Source: Ramularia collo-cygni
Taxonomy: Eukaryota; Ascomycota; Dothideomycetes; Mycosphaerellales; Mycosphaerellaceae
Direction of reading: 5' to 3'
Assembly (NCBI RefSeq): GCF_900074925.1
Contig: NW_019716272.1
Coordinates: 124,001-188,000, forward strand
DNA: 64,000 nt
Part shown: positions 41,891-53,027 of the stretch, piece after piece
Layout of the letters: each line of letters starts with the position of its first letter
Position numbering within the stretch: the first letter of the stretch is position 1
Program-made: the position numbers and the translations under genes
Notes under the pieces: generated by a model
Told to the model about the DNA's origin: nothing
Seen by the model: the letters and a program-made list of their open reading frames with translations, nothing else
The model's database searches: none

Positions 41891-42726
41891 ACTTGCGGTA
41901 GGCGGCCACAAACGAAGAGGGAGCGGAGTAATGCGCGGTTCGTATGCGGTAAGGAGGAGTTATATGATGTTGTCGTGGGAAGGTGATGCTGTCGAAGGAG
42001 AGTGATGATGTCGCAGAGTCGAGTGAGGTGAAGAAGAAGTCGGCAGTGACAAGTTTGAGATTGAGAAAGCACAAATTTCGGCGACCGGCAATAGTTCGGT
42101 TCAAGGCGCTAGCGTTTCGGGACGTGCCGAAATTTTAGAAGTGAATGGAAATGTCACATGCGAGGGCTTCCCCCATGTTTGTGGATAAGACTATAGTAAG
42201 TATACTAGAGCCTAACATCAACTAGAGCGTGGTCTATAGGTTATCCGCTCATGGCCTCAATGTGGTGACTCGCACGCCTCGACTGATAAAGACAGCTGCC
42301 CCCCTACAATTATCATGTGATTCAAGGTGAATGTCGGCAATCCGCAATCGACCTGCATGACAGACAGAGATAAGGTTTCGCTAGCGTGCTTCACTGGATT
42401 GTTTGCTACATTGATTGTGAGATTTCTTCCACAACCTTCCACAAACATCCACGTTCCCTTCCCCCAATCCATTCTCTGCAAACTGCGCCGTCAACTTCGG
42501 TCACCAACTGCAGCTGCACTACCACGCAACAACTCACCACTTGGCCGCCGTGCAACATTGCTGCCGCCACATTCTCTGCACCGCTCAGACGCATTCAAAT
42601 TGACCGCCTGTGAGTAAACCACCGCGCGGTCTGCATGATCTGTGAGGTCTCTGAGGGCACCATCACAAGACTTGCGGTCCCAAAAAATCGCAGCTGACAC
42701 TGACGCTCACCAAGACCAACACGAGC
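41891..42726. other. Divergent intergenic region
   Basis: The space between two divergent island genes contains the conserved promoter block listed next. Nearer the plus-strand gene it contains an A/C-rich leader (42430-42720). No gene is supported. Confidence 0.4.
42044..42165 (-). promoter_or_regulatory. Conserved island promoter block with CGG-N6-CCG palindrome (copy 2)
   Basis: Related along about 110 bp to 23245-23365. The palindrome TTTCGG-GACGTG-CCGAAA has its CGG-N6-CCG core at 42118-42129 and fits the TTCGG-N6-CCGAA form of Ppr1-type sites exactly. It lies about 230 bp upstream of the start at 41890, as in copy 1. Confidence 0.6.
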
Positions 42727-43750
42727 ATGGAGCGCGCCGAGCAGCAGTCCGAGAAGGGCATCACTCTGAAAGACAAGAGTGAGAGTGAAACCGAGAACGA
42801 TTTCGAGAGTGTGACCGAGGGCGGTTTTGAGAGTGAGACCGAGGGCTATCTCGAGAGCCACGCCGGCGTTCAGTCCGAGAAGACGGCAGAGATCGAGAAG
42901 AATGCCACAATCAATGAGTCCATCAGCTACGCCAACCAGGAGTACCCCGAAGACGACGTCACCTGGACCGACGATGGGCGTTGGTACAGTGCCAGTGCGG
43001 GTATGTTCTTTGACGATTCGAGCCAGTCGTGGTACTACGATAACGGCAANACTGGCTACGGCGACGACGGCAGTGTGCAGAACAGCTCGACCCAGCAGAA
43101 CGGTGAGCCTCGGGGCGGAGAGGGCGCTCTTCTCAATCAGCAGCAGAGCAGCTTGGTCCAGCAGAACGGCGAGCCTTGGGGCGGAGAGGGCGCTCTTCTC
43201 GGCCAGCAGCAGGGTAGCACAGGCTACGAGAACAGCGAGGGTCAGGGTGCTTTTCCCGGCGAGCAAGTTCCCGCCATCACTTGCGAAGACATCGTAAGTA
43301 CACCTCTACTCTTTCTGTATCATTGAGCTAATCATTCGTTGTAAAGTACCTCTACCAGAAGTCTCCTACCCCAGAAGAGNTCATGGAGTGCTTCAAGCAG
43401 GAGAAGCAGAAGAGATTGCAGGTCAAGCAGCTCCAGGACCACACCGCTCAGATGAAGATTCGTGCTGATAGGTTGGTACATGAGATTCTTCCCATCTTCG
43501 AGGAGACGGAGAAGACCATCGATGAGCTGAACAAGAGCAAGGGTTACTCTAGCGAGATGTTTGCCATCGTCTGCAAGGTCGTCAAGGTGAGTAAGGCTGT
43601 GAAGGACGAGCTGGGGAAATTCGACTTTTAGTCGAATCTGCTGTTTTGAAGCTGGCGAGGGAGGATGGCAGGGATGGTGACAAGGAGCTCCCGGAAGGCG
43701 AGGCTCAATACGACGAGGCTAAGATGAAATTTGAGCAGCTTGAGGAGTAG
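42727..43750 (+). CDS. Orphan island protein, acidic with Gln/Gly repeats and C-terminal coiled coil
   Basis: Three exons (42727-43293, 43347-43586, 43652-43750) give 301 residues. The N-terminus is Glu/Ser-rich with loose repeats (ETENDFESVTEGGFESETEG). A Trp/Tyr-rich patch follows (VTWTDDGRWYSASAG; SSQSWYYDNG), then a tandem repeat QQNGEP(R/W)GGEGALL(N/G)QQQ, and a coiled coil (MECFKQEKQKRLQVKQLQDH; ILPIFEETEKTIDELNKSKG) with an acidic end (EAKMKFEQLEE). Skipping the second intron would end the protein early at 43631. The GTGAGT donor and TTGAAG acceptor give a better end. No family is recognised. It is divergent from the 41890 gene. Confidence 0.65.
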
Positions 43751-44017
43751 CAGAGGCGATTTGAGACTATGATGAGGCCTTGGGGATAGCTATTCCAACA
43801 GTATATGAGCCCGACATTTGCATAACAGACGGAGTTTAATAGCTTCAAAGTTCGCCATCATATCGAGAGAGCACACGGAGAAGAACCAGGGCATGAATGG
43901 AAAGGGGCGTAGAGTCCCACGCTTCCGTTGCCCGTAGAAGTAGGTGGTCAAGCTAGTGGCACTCGTGGAAATGGCCGAGGTGATAGCTCCTTAAGTCTGC
44001 AATCCACATCGAAGATT
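43751..44017. other. Unannotated island sequence
   Basis: No gene, RNA or repeat is supported. Confidence 0.3.
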
Positions 44018-44215
44018 GGCGGGATGGAAGACNGGCAGCGCTACAAGGCCAGCACAGGTTGATCCAACACACTAGCTTGCCATGTCCAAAGTGCAAACTT
44101 TGAAGCGAAAGGTGAAAGCGAGCACAGGCTGATCATGACTACCAAGTCAGAGATAGCCCCCTAAAATGAAAATTTCCTTGCTATTGATAACTTTCCTCGT
44201 GACTTTGCCATGTCG
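44018..44215 (+). pseudogene. Decayed copy of the 21875-22204 orphan coding segment
   Basis: Words GATGGAAG, GGCAGC, TACAAGG, TTGATCC, ACACAC, AGCTTGC, TTGAAGCGAAAGGT, AGCGAGCAC, ATGACTACCAAGTCAGAGAT and AATTTCCTTGC occur in the same order as on the minus strand of 21990-22165. Small indels break the frame. One readable piece is MTTKSEIA followed by P and a stop. Confidence 0.75.
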
Positions 44216-44580
44216 TGNCAACCGTAGTGTCATTCGTTTGATTGCGACATACCATTTATTACAGCTTTGAAGCCGCATCCCCTGGAAAGAAGAGCGAGAG
44301 CGCAAGGCCTGGCAAGCTCTTCTATATTGATGGCAGCAGCGTCTTAATGACATGGACGGAGCATGTACATAACAACCATTTGAGGTGGCCAAGTATGGGA
44401 TGCAACAGAGGCCATTGCAATACAGACGACTCCAGCACCGAGTGGGATTCCAGTAGCTCTAATGTGAGATAGAGAACACCTGGCAGAATCAGAATCAGGG
44501 TGTTTGGAATCCCTCACTTGGACAGCTCTGGCTACGATGAGTACTCCTCCCACCATCGTACCCAGCGTATCCATCCATAC
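44216..44580. other. Unannotated sequence between two decayed copies
   Basis: No gene is supported. It may be diverged sequence from the same duplicated block, but I could not match it to 22-25 kb. Confidence 0.3.
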
Positions 44581-44702
44581 ACCAGAGAGAACAACGATCT
44601 CAACAGCACTATTCCCGCATGCATCCGCAGCTACATTTATTTGTATTCGCCGACTGAACGGTCAGGAATTTGATTGATGGTGTCGAGATCGGCGATTGTC
44701 TC
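44581..44702 (+). pseudogene. Fragment of the island SNF2-like helicase
   Basis: The words ACCAGAGAGAA, AATCTCAACA/GATCTCAACA, GCATCCGCAGCTACATTT, CGACTGAACGGTCAGGA and GAGATCGGCGA-type follow the order of helicase positions 26300-26415. Insertions (an extra TTATT and TGAT) break the frame. Both sides are unrelated, so this is a short relic. Confidence 0.8.
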
Positions 44703-44970
44703 ATATCGCTACGTGATGGCTCCAAGGCTAGAGTCCTTCAAGGCTTGCTGTTGTGCTCCTGGTCAATCTGGCTGGCGCTCATGCCATGCACAACCAACCA
44801 TACCAAGGACGGTGACGAAGACGCTGTTTTCTGATTAGTCACCAATCGATCGCGGATCTTGCCGCGTCATGTCATCCGATCCCGACCTCGCGTTTCACAA
44901 TCACCTTCAGGCGGCGGCGGCGGCGGCGACAACGCTCTCCATCCACGCTCACCACCAACACCACACAATC

Positions 44971-46573
44971 ATGGGTGCGCTTCTATCCCTCCCGCTGCTG
45001 GCAATCCCCAGCATGGGTACCGTACGTGTCACCCATTCCTCCACCCCACCATCATCCCTCCACCACCGCCGGCGCAAAACACATCTCCACCCCAACTAAC
45101 CACCATCTCAGCTCCTCACATTCGGCGCGTCCTGCTGCGGCGCAACGACATGCTCCGCTCTGTGCAGCGCGACCGGCAAATGCTCTTCTTCCATCGCCAC
45201 ACGAATCGCCTACGCCTTCATCCTCCTCCTCAACTCGCTCCTCTCATGGGTCCTCCTCACCCCATGGGCCGTCCACAAACTCCAGGGCATCCTCCTCGAC
45301 TACGTCACCATCAACTGCGCCGGTCACGACTGCTTTGGCTTCGCAGCAGTCCACCGTATCAACTTCGCGCTCGGCCTCTTCCATTTCGTCCTGGCCATGC
45401 TCCTCCTCGGCGTCACATCCTCCAAAGACAAGCGAGCATCCATTCAAAACGGATGGTGGGGCCCCAAGATTCTCGTCTGGCTGGGCTTGATCGTCCTCAG
45501 CTTCCTCATCCCCAATCGATTCTTCGAGGTATGGGGCAACTATGTCGCATTAGCCGGCGCCATTCTCTTCCTCTTGTTAGGATTGGTCCTGTTGGTGGAC
45601 TTGGCCCACACTTTTGCCGAATACTGCATTGAGAAGATTGAAGACACAGACTCGGGGATGTGGAGGGGGATCCTCATTGGAAGCACGCTGGGAATGTACT
45701 TGGGAAGCATCGCCTTGACAATCGTCATGTACATCTTCTTCGCGGGAAGTGGCTGCAGCATGAACCAGGCCGCCATTACCGTCAACCTGGTCTTCCTCCT
45801 CGGCATCTCCGTTCTATCCATCCATCCAGCGATCCAAGCATCCAACCCAAGAGCAGGTCTCGCACAAGCTGCTACAGTCTCCATCTACTGCACATATCTC
45901 ACAATGTCAGCCGTAGCCATGGAGCCTGACGACAAGAACTGCAATCCGCTCGTTCGCGCTACCCCCACCCGGACCGCGACCATTGTCCTCGGAGCGGTCG
46001 TGACCTTCCTCACTGTAGCTTACACCACCACTCGCGCAGCTACCTACGGCCTGGCACTTGGCAGTGGCAAAGCTGGTGGATATGTCAGTCTTGATGCTGA
46101 TGATGAGGCTGGCGGCCATGGACTCGTCGACACCCAACCTGAGAGTCGCAGAGAAATGCGTGCCGAGGCTCTCCGACGAGCGGTGGAGAGTGGCGCACTT
46201 CCAGCTTCTGCCTTGGATGACAGCGATGATGAGGATGACGATGAGAGTGCGGGCAAGCACAAGAACGATGATGAGAAGCAACGGACGCAGTACAACTATT
46301 CATTGTATCACGTCATTTTCATGCTAGCGACGGTGAGTGCTTAGGCTTCAGCTTCCAGAATGAATGTACTGACATCTCTTGCAGGCCTGGGTAGCAACAC
46401 TCCTGACACAGAACATTGGCGGCGACCGTGACCTTCAACAAGGGGACTTCATTCCTGTTGGAAGGACATACTGGGCCAGTTGGGTGAAGATTGTATGCGC
46501 ATGGGTGTGCTATGGCATCTTTGGCTGGACGCTCGCTGCGCCGGTTATGATGCCCGATCGATTTGAGTATTGA
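44971..46573 (+). CDS. TMS1: Serine incorporator / TMS membrane protein
   Basis: Three exons (44971-45021, 45112-46332, 46385-46573) give 486 residues. The start MGALLSLPLLAIPSMGT joins LLTFGASCCGATTCSALC, the Cys-rich first luminal segment typical of SERINC/Tms1 proteins. About ten further hydrophobic helices follow (ILVWLGLIVLSFLIPN; LAGAILFLLLGLVLLVDLAH; AAITVNLVFLLGISVLSIHP), with the family string TRTATIVLGAVVTFLTVAYT. An acidic loop (DDSDDEDDDES) leads to YSLYHVIFMLAT-AWVATLLT and the last helix. Family members sit in endosomal, vacuolar or plasma membranes and affect lipid distribution; a serine-incorporation role has been proposed. It marks the right edge of the island. Confidence 0.93.
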
Positions 46574-46722
46574 TTCATTGATATCCGCGCTAACGAATTG
46601 TATTGAATGACTGTTGTGTTTCGATGTGATTCTTGTTCCATTTTTTGCCTACTCATTCCATTCCGGCCGTAAAAAACAAACGCTTGCAACCCGAGATCGA
46701 ATCGACTCAAGGAAAAGGCCCC

Positions 46723-47770
46723 TCACAACCCCAACTCCATCTCAACCACAATCTTCTCATATCCGCCAAGATACTCCACATTAATCGCCTCATCCCAAGC
46801 CTGCCTGAACAGCGACCAACTCGGCACCCACCCACCAGGCCAATCATGCTTCTTAACATCTCCAAAAGCAACCAAAACCGCACCCTCCATCAACCCTGTG
46901 ACACTCTCATCCNCGCAATCTTTTATAGCATTCCACAACATTCCCAATCCCTCACAATGCAATCTCTCCTGCAAAGGTTCACAAGACCCGACTTGCTGTC
47001 GTCGAGATTTGAGGGGTTTCAAATGACTCTCATTCTTGGCTTCAATCCACGTTGCCCATCCGTTTCTCTTCGGATAGGCTTCGTCTAGCGCAGGTCGAAT
47101 ACAATTGTCGTAGATGAGCTGTAGATCTCGATATGGCATGTGGCCGGTTCCACCGATAGGACGAGTAGGACAGACGTTCCCCTTTGGAAGGATGAGATAG
47201 AAATGCAGTTGAAAGGCCAATGCTGTACATCCCAAATGAATGTAGGGCACTTTCTCCTGCTGTTCGGTTGGAAGAGGAATACCGCTCACATACTTTTGGA
47301 AGAGGAATTCTTCAATGTGAGATGGGAGCGGTGTTCCCAGTTGAGGGGTTGTGTTGATGGAGAAGCGGCAGATCCAGGATGCGTTGAGCACTGCAAGAGA
47401 GGTGGGGAATAACAATACCTCTTTGACGTTGGCAACATCAGAGGATGGGTGTGTTGAGAGAAGGCGATTCGAGAGAGACAGACCGGGCGTGAGTGGATCT
47501 GGCCTGCTGGGTGTGGCTTTTGGCAAAGGAGACGGTGTTATGCTTCGGCGGGGACTGCTGTGTCTTGAGCTGGGCATGAAGACGTTGAGAAAAGATCCAG
47601 ATGGTTGATATCTACTCGGAGTGTTAACATCATGCAGGGCATATGTTGAGGAGTCCTTACCTCAACGCTTCACTCGATGCCTTGGCCGCCAACGTGGACA
47701 ACGACCTCGAAAGTCTCTTCTGGGCTGGCTGTTCGCCAATGGTTGGCAATTCTGGTCTGCGTTTAGGCAT
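46723..47770 (-). CDS. Hypothetical fungal protein
   Basis: Two exons (47661-47770 and 46723-47611) give 332 residues. The first exon reads MPKRRPELPTIGEQPAQKRL and then SLSTLAAKASSEAL. The intron (47612-47660) joins it to RYQPSGSFLNVFMPSSRHSS. After a Ser/Pro-rich basic linker the protein is globular (IEEFLFQKYVSGIPLP; IHLGCTALAFQLHFYLILPK; WPGGWVPSWSLFRQAWDEAI). I recognise no domain. The length and ordered C-terminus support a real gene. The 3' end is close (150 bp) to the convergent serine-incorporator gene. Confidence 0.7.
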
Positions 47771-48440
47771 GTTGAAGATTTGGTCGTGCTAATTTTGTCT
47801 GTTCTGCTCNAATGAATTGGTTGTAGAATGTTCAGTATTGTTGGAGACCCGCAGCTCTGGATATGTGTATCTCAAGCCACAACAACACATATAAACAGTG
47901 ACAACGACACAACCAAGCTCGAGCCTTCCCAACACCGCCATGTCTCGACACTGATCTATGCGGCGTCCGATGACTGACATCTCACGGGCTAAGAGGATGA
48001 AAGGACCAGGTTGTCCTCGTCTGTCAGATTTGAAAGTTGGTCAAAGGAAGTTCCTCACACGAATCCTCAGCAACGTGCCGAGAATACGGGAAGTTGGTAT
48101 TCATCGTCCTGGTGATTGCAATGTTTGTCGAAAACAATATTGATAAGTGGTGTTGAATCATGGATGCTGGGTCATGCTGACTCGTGTCGCTCGCTTCTCC
48201 GACCTAGATCCTTGATCTGTCGGGAGTCAGACGGTGCCGACCAACCCGCCTGAAAAGTGCCAGTAGTCTCTCATGAGAAGATCGTCGGCCACAGCCAAGT
48301 TGGCTCCCTGAGCCATTAGCAGGCCGACGAAACGGAAAAGTCAACGAAGAAGAGAAGGGTATTCTAGCATCATGAAAGCCGGCTCTCTCACGTCCAACGC
48401 TCTATCCTTAGATCATCCTGCGTAGAATCATTCTGGACCC
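47771..48440. other. Intergenic region
   Basis: Upstream region of the hypothetical gene and 3' flank of CDS1. Only short featureless frames are present. Confidence 0.35.
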
Positions 48441-50052
48441 TCACGCCTGCACATTCTCACTCAAATACTCCAAAACTTTGTGCTTGACCACTCCTTGGTT
48501 GTACAAATGTTGCGCCAAACCCTTCACAACCGCCACCTGCTCCTCGGCGCTCAACGCCGTGATTGCGGTCTCAATCACACTTCCCACACTTGCGTGATGT
48601 ACGGCGATGAAGGATTGGTAATACATAAAGGCGAAGAAACCCATGATGAACTGGCAGTCCATTCTGTCGGTCATGCCTCCATGTCCCGGGATGGAGTCAC
48701 CAAAGTCCTTGATGTTGAATGTTCGCTTGAGACCTGATGCGAAGAAGCCACCAAATGGAGCAATCAAGGATGCAAAAGACGCCATGGCGAGGATATGGAA
48801 TTGCATGGGCGAGATGCTGAAGGATGTCGGGAGGAAGGTCCAGTCGTGCGGAACGAATGGAAGGGTATAGCGTTGCGGAATGAAGACCGGATTCGGGGTG
48901 CAGTTGAGTCCAGTAGTGATGTTGGCGCCGAGGTCATTAACAGGGCAGGTAAAGTAGGTGCTGCGCATGAGGATGTTGGTGAAGAAGAAACCCATCAAGA
49001 TTGTGCAAATCCACGCTCCAACAAAGCCTAAACATGATGATCAGTATGAGGTGAAACGTGACCAGAGATGTAACCAACCTTCAACAGTCTTCTTAGGTGA
49101 CAGCTTGATGAGCTGTGTTTTGCCAAAGGTGATGCCGCAGATATACGCAAAGATATCGTTGATGATAACCAAACTGACGGGGAGGAAGAACCAGATCATT
49201 CCCTCAAAGATGTTGTTCATGATAAAGTGTGCTTGCACGACAATGAGATAAAGAGCCATGTGTGTCCAGGCGAATTGGGTGAACTGAAACTTGTAGTGAC
49301 CCTTTTGAAGGGAGCCCACGAAGAAGACAAAGCCTGGATTGGACGTCAGCAAGAACACAACCTCCAAACAAGACGACTCACCCATGACATAGAGCATGAA
49401 GCTGATGAATCGGTGGTGTGTCGCGAATGGCAACAACACACGATCAATCAGCACAATGTGCTTAAAGTAGTAAATGACGCTCTCTCCATAGAGAAAGTAC
49501 ATGGTCGTGCCGAGAAAGTACCAATTCAACGTTTTGGTGAATCGCAATGAACGGGCCCTGCTGGGAACGTTTGAAATGGCAATGACCTCTTTGAAGGAAA
49601 TGATTTGGACGGCGGTGACAATAATTATCACATAAATGTGTCCAGCGAACATGGAACCGAAGAAGATACCAATCATGGCAAAAGTCCAGATGGCACGGGT
49701 GATGAAGGACTGCTTCTTCTTCTCATACTCCGAGACATCTACCTTGGGCTGGACACGTCTTGTCAGTACAAGTATGCCCTTGGATAGGATGAATATAATA
49801 TACCTTTTCGTCCTCATTCTCCGTTGCNCAGCCGCTGGCGGTGGTGTCTGTCCGCTCAATCCTCGAGGGTCTTTCATGCCTGGAGTGAAGGCCGTGGCGC
49901 GTGGGACTCTTAGCTCCCGTGCTTCTTGACGAGCTGCGTTCGTCGTTTGGCGATTCGTAATGTGATTCCGACATGTCGCTTCTGCTGGAGCTGAGTCGGC
50001 GTTCGCGATGCTGAAATTTGACGTCCTTCTTGTGGGTACCAGGCTTCGTCAT
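48441..50052 (-). CDS. CDS1: Phosphatidate cytidylyltransferase (CDP-diacylglycerol synthase)
   Basis: Four exons (49804-50052, 49382-49748 read downward, 49079-49333, 48441-49027) give 485 residues. The polar N-terminus is Ser/Arg-rich. Membrane helices start at about residue 100 (IWTFAMIGIFFGSMFAGHIY). The family signature S-x(2)-KR-x(4)-KDxGDSIPGHGGMTDRMD is present near residue 400, with the Asp residues and His that bind metal and CTP. The enzyme makes CDP-diacylglycerol from phosphatidate and CTP in the ER (and mitochondria), feeding phosphatidylinositol, phosphatidylserine and cardiolipin synthesis. Introns are 48-55 nt with consistent phases. It shares a 461-bp divergent promoter with the RAD26-like gene. 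Confidence 0.95.
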
Positions 50053-50513
50053 CGAGTTGGCGTTGCCGTCGGCGTTGCAGGGTGATGTGATGTGGGTGTG
50101 GCTGTGCAGGCGTATGCTGGTCACGGCAGTCGGCGGAGGGGAGGGGGGATGTCGCGGATGGTGGTGTGCTGTGCGTCGCGGGTGGGGGTTGTGAAGACGG
50201 CCAGATGTTCCTCTCAATCTCACTTCGCGTCGCCGTCGTGCATTTCGCTGTTCCTTACGCGCCGAGTGGGGTTGGATGTGAAAGTGGGTGGGTGTCTCAA
50301 ACCTCTTGAGCTCGCTTCAACCAGGGTTGTTTTGCGCTTGCATCTGCGAGACGATGTCATCGCCTAATAAAGTCTAAATTTATGCGCGTCGCATTGCTCG
50401 CGTTCCCTTATCACATCTAATCACTTCACTTGGCAACCCAAACAGAGATTGGCTCAGAGATTGGCTTGCACGTTGCACAAATGGCTCGGAGAGCGGAGAG
50501 GTAGACAGATGCA
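50053..50513. promoter_or_regulatory. Divergent promoter between CDS1 and the RAD26-like gene
   Basis: The space holds the two 5' leaders. GTGATGTGATGTGG near 50083 and a G-rich stretch (50140-50160) on the CDS1 side are visible. No specific factor site is claimed. Confidence 0.4.
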
Positions 50514-53027
50514 ATGGACGAGGACTTCTTCTCCGATGACGACCTAGACCTCAACAACGATACCCTCCAAGAACTCGAACAACACGCCATCTCCTCCACC
50601 CAAGCACCAGCACCAGCACCAATACAGCATGTTCGAGCTCCCTTCAACCCTCCCCGTCCTCGAGGAGCGGCTCAACCTCCGCCTGCGCGCCGACAAGCCC
50701 ACAATGCCTCCAGTTTGAATCGAGCCAGCGTCAATCGGAATCCTCAATATCGTGCCCCAGGATCCACACGCTCGCCGTCAATCGACGTGAGACCTCAACC
50801 TGCAATACCTGAAGCTCCAAATGCGCCACCTCCCAGCGCGCCGGAGCCTCCTTCCTCCGATTACGGCCTTGACGATGAAGAAGTCATCGATCTTGACGAG
50901 CCGTCAATGATCATACAACCCGCATCGGGACTCGCACACCGACCTCTTCCCCGACAGGATCTTCAAACCGATGATGAACTGGAAAATTCAACAGCTGCAG
51001 CATTTGCGGCTGCGGACGCCGAGTTGGGAAGCCAAACGTTTGGCATATGGCAGCGAGCACCGCTTTTGAAGAGTCAGCCGCATCAATCGAGCTCCATGGA
51101 CGTGTCGGCATTACAGGCACGAATTGCCGAGTTGGAGGCCGAACAGGCGAGATTGAAGCATGCAGAGCAGCAGGCTCGAGAAGAAGCACGACAAAAGCAG
51201 GGTGAAATCTCCATTGTTCGGAGCAATCAAGAGAAGATGACACGCCAGTACGAATCCAGAATATCCGTGATGCAGAAGCGACATGCGGATGAGGCTGCAA
51301 AGCAAAAGGCGGAACTAGAAGCACAACGCAAGGAGCGAGAGAAGATGGAGACGGACAATCGCTTTCTCCACCACGATCTTGCCCAGGAAGCTGATCGTGC
51401 GAAGAGGGTCAATGGCACGGCGAAATCACGAGTTGGGACACAAATGGGCACTCCGCGGAAAAGNAAAAGAACTGGTCTTGGTGATGGCTTCGATGACGAT
51501 GAGGTGCGTTTGATGAGTCCCAGCAGGAGTAAAGACAAGGCAAGAGACCAGACGCCCAAAGTGGGTGCGAAAAGGAAGAGGACTGCCAACGACAGCCCGG
51601 TAGCTGCGCTGTCCTTTAACCAGCAACGCCCACTCACAATTCAACACGAAAGCTCGGAACAGACTACAACATCCGAGAGTGCTCCCGCAGAGGTAGCCGT
51701 GGTGAAGAAAGACGGCAGGTACGAGTATATGCAACTCCTCCTCAATCACCGTCCATATGAAGGCCACGCCCGGACGGTGGAATCCCTGGCCAAGTATTCT
51801 TTCCCTTCTCACCCGGAAGTGGCTCTTTCTTCCATCTTTCTCGACAAGATGACATACGCGGCAGATGATGTTGACGAACAAGGGCTGCCATTGAAGATTT
51901 CCCAGATTCTGCTAGACTTGTGGAAAAGGTGCACGGAAGACTTCTCCCTGCAAACCTTTACCCCATTCTATCTCATCATAGACATGCTTCGGTTTGTACT
52001 TCGAACGGAGCTGGCGGCAACAAAGTCTCATCTTCTTGAAGAAGCAATACCCCTTTGCGTCAGATCAATCGAACAAATATCTGTTCCCATTGCACGGGCA
52101 GCCATCAATCCCATCTTCGCTTCGCAGATGGATCGACAATTTGTTTACACACTCGCCGATTTGATAGATGTTGACGAAGTTCTCGACTTTCTTTACGACA
52201 TTTGTCAAGCCGCGACTCTTTCCCCGCCGCGAATAGAGACATTCTGGCAGAGAATGGATCATGCGTGGATGTTGAACCTCCTACACAAATCGCTACCTGC
52301 AAGTCAGATCACGACCATGGTGCAAATCTTGAAGACATCCGCATTTCCCGCCACCTTTGGTGTCATCGTCGCGAACAACCCTGAAAAGCAAGCCGAGCAA
52401 GAGCGACAGATTGTTGAGCGACTCACAACTATGCTCTTCGAAATCCCCACACCATGGGCAGGATATGAAGATGAAGAAGAGCCTCCATATACCGAAGCGG
52501 NGCTTACCGAACTTCACATTCTGGTTTTGGAAGTCTTCCATGAGATGTGCTCATCAACTCACGGTGGGCTGATACTGGCCCAGCATCGCAGTGTCATTGG
52601 CAGACTCGTCCGTTTCCTCACATTACAAATCAACAAGCTTTACCTTGTCACCACCTTTTCAGACAACGACCACACCCACGACCTCCAAATTCGCTCCATC
52701 AGTCTTAGTATACGAATCCTCTACCACATCCTCAGTTCGCACGGTGATGAATTCGACGTTGTGCCCAAGTTGAGAACTGTGCTGGGCGGGTACCACAAGT
52801 TCTTGATCTCAATGACGAGGGTCGCATTCAGCGACTGTTTGGTGTTCGAAAAAGGAATAGAGGAAGTCGTCATGGAAGCCGCACACGGAATTTTGGATTA
52901 CATGTTGGGGCCTGAAGAGGGTGAAATGGTTATGAGAGCTGTTGAGACGCCTAGGGGAAGTCGATCGACAGTGGTAGGCACGGAAGGTGGGTCAGGCAGA
53001 CAAGAGGTTGACATGGAAGACGGGTGA
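50514..53027 (+). CDS. rad26: DNA damage checkpoint protein, Rad26/ATRIP family (UvsD-like)
   Basis: A single exon encodes 837 residues. The start MDEDFFSDDDLDLNNDTLQE is an acidic RPA-interaction-type motif. A coiled coil lies at about 200-310 (LQARIAELEAEQARLKHAEQ), as expected for the ATR/Mec1-binding partner. A basic segment with KRKR follows. The C-terminal half is helical-repeat-like (ALSSIFLDKMTYAADDVDEQ; LLDLWKRCTEDFSLQTFTPF; LYLVTTFSDNDHTHDLQIR), matching fungal Rad26. The protein recruits the ATR-type kinase to RPA-coated single-stranded DNA in the nucleus. Length and order suit the family. Unresolved bases fall at two codons. Confidence 0.88.
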   Translation: MDEDFFSDDDLDLNNDTLQELEQHAISSTQAPAPAPIQHVRAPFNPPRPRGAAQPPPARRQAHNASSLNRASVNRNPQYRAPGSTRSPSIDVRPQPAIPEAPNAPPPSAPEPPSSDYGLDDEEVIDLDEPSMIIQPASGLAHRPLPRQDLQTDDELENSTAAAFAAADAELGSQTFGIWQRAPLLKSQPHQSSSMDVSALQARIAELEAEQARLKHAEQQAREEARQKQGEISIVRSNQEKMTRQYESRISVMQKRHADEAAKQKAELEAQRKEREKMETDNRFLHHDLAQEADRAKRVNGTAKSRVGTQMGTPRKXKRTGLGDGFDDDEVRLMSPSRSKDKARDQTPKVGAKRKRTANDSPVAALSFNQQRPLTIQHESSEQTTTSESAPAEVAVVKKDGRYEYMQLLLNHRPYEGHARTVESLAKYSFPSHPEVALSSIFLDKMTYAADDVDEQGLPLKISQILLDLWKRCTEDFSLQTFTPFYLIIDMLRFVLRTELAATKSHLLEEAIPLCVRSIEQISVPIARAAINPIFASQMDRQFVYTLADLIDVDEVLDFLYDICQAATLSPPRIETFWQRMDHAWMLNLLHKSLPASQITTMVQILKTSAFPATFGVIVANNPEKQAEQERQIVERLTTMLFEIPTPWAGYEDEEEPPYTEAXLTELHILVLEVFHEMCSSTHGGLILAQHRSVIGRLVRFLTLQINKLYLVTTFSDNDHTHDLQIRSISLSIRILYHILSSHGDEFDVVPKLRTVLGGYHKFLISMTRVAFSDCLVFEKGIEEVVMEAAHGILDYMLGPEEGEMVMRAVETPRGSRSTVVGTEGGSGRQEVDMEDG

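Noticed and set aside
44521..44540. GACAGCTCTGG as an eighth transposon end
   Set aside because: Only ten bases match and none of the interior sequence follows.
16261..44900. Whether the island is a Starship-type giant element
   Set aside because: No tyrosine-recombinase (DUF3435) gene and no matching element ends are visible in this window, so the claim is not supported.
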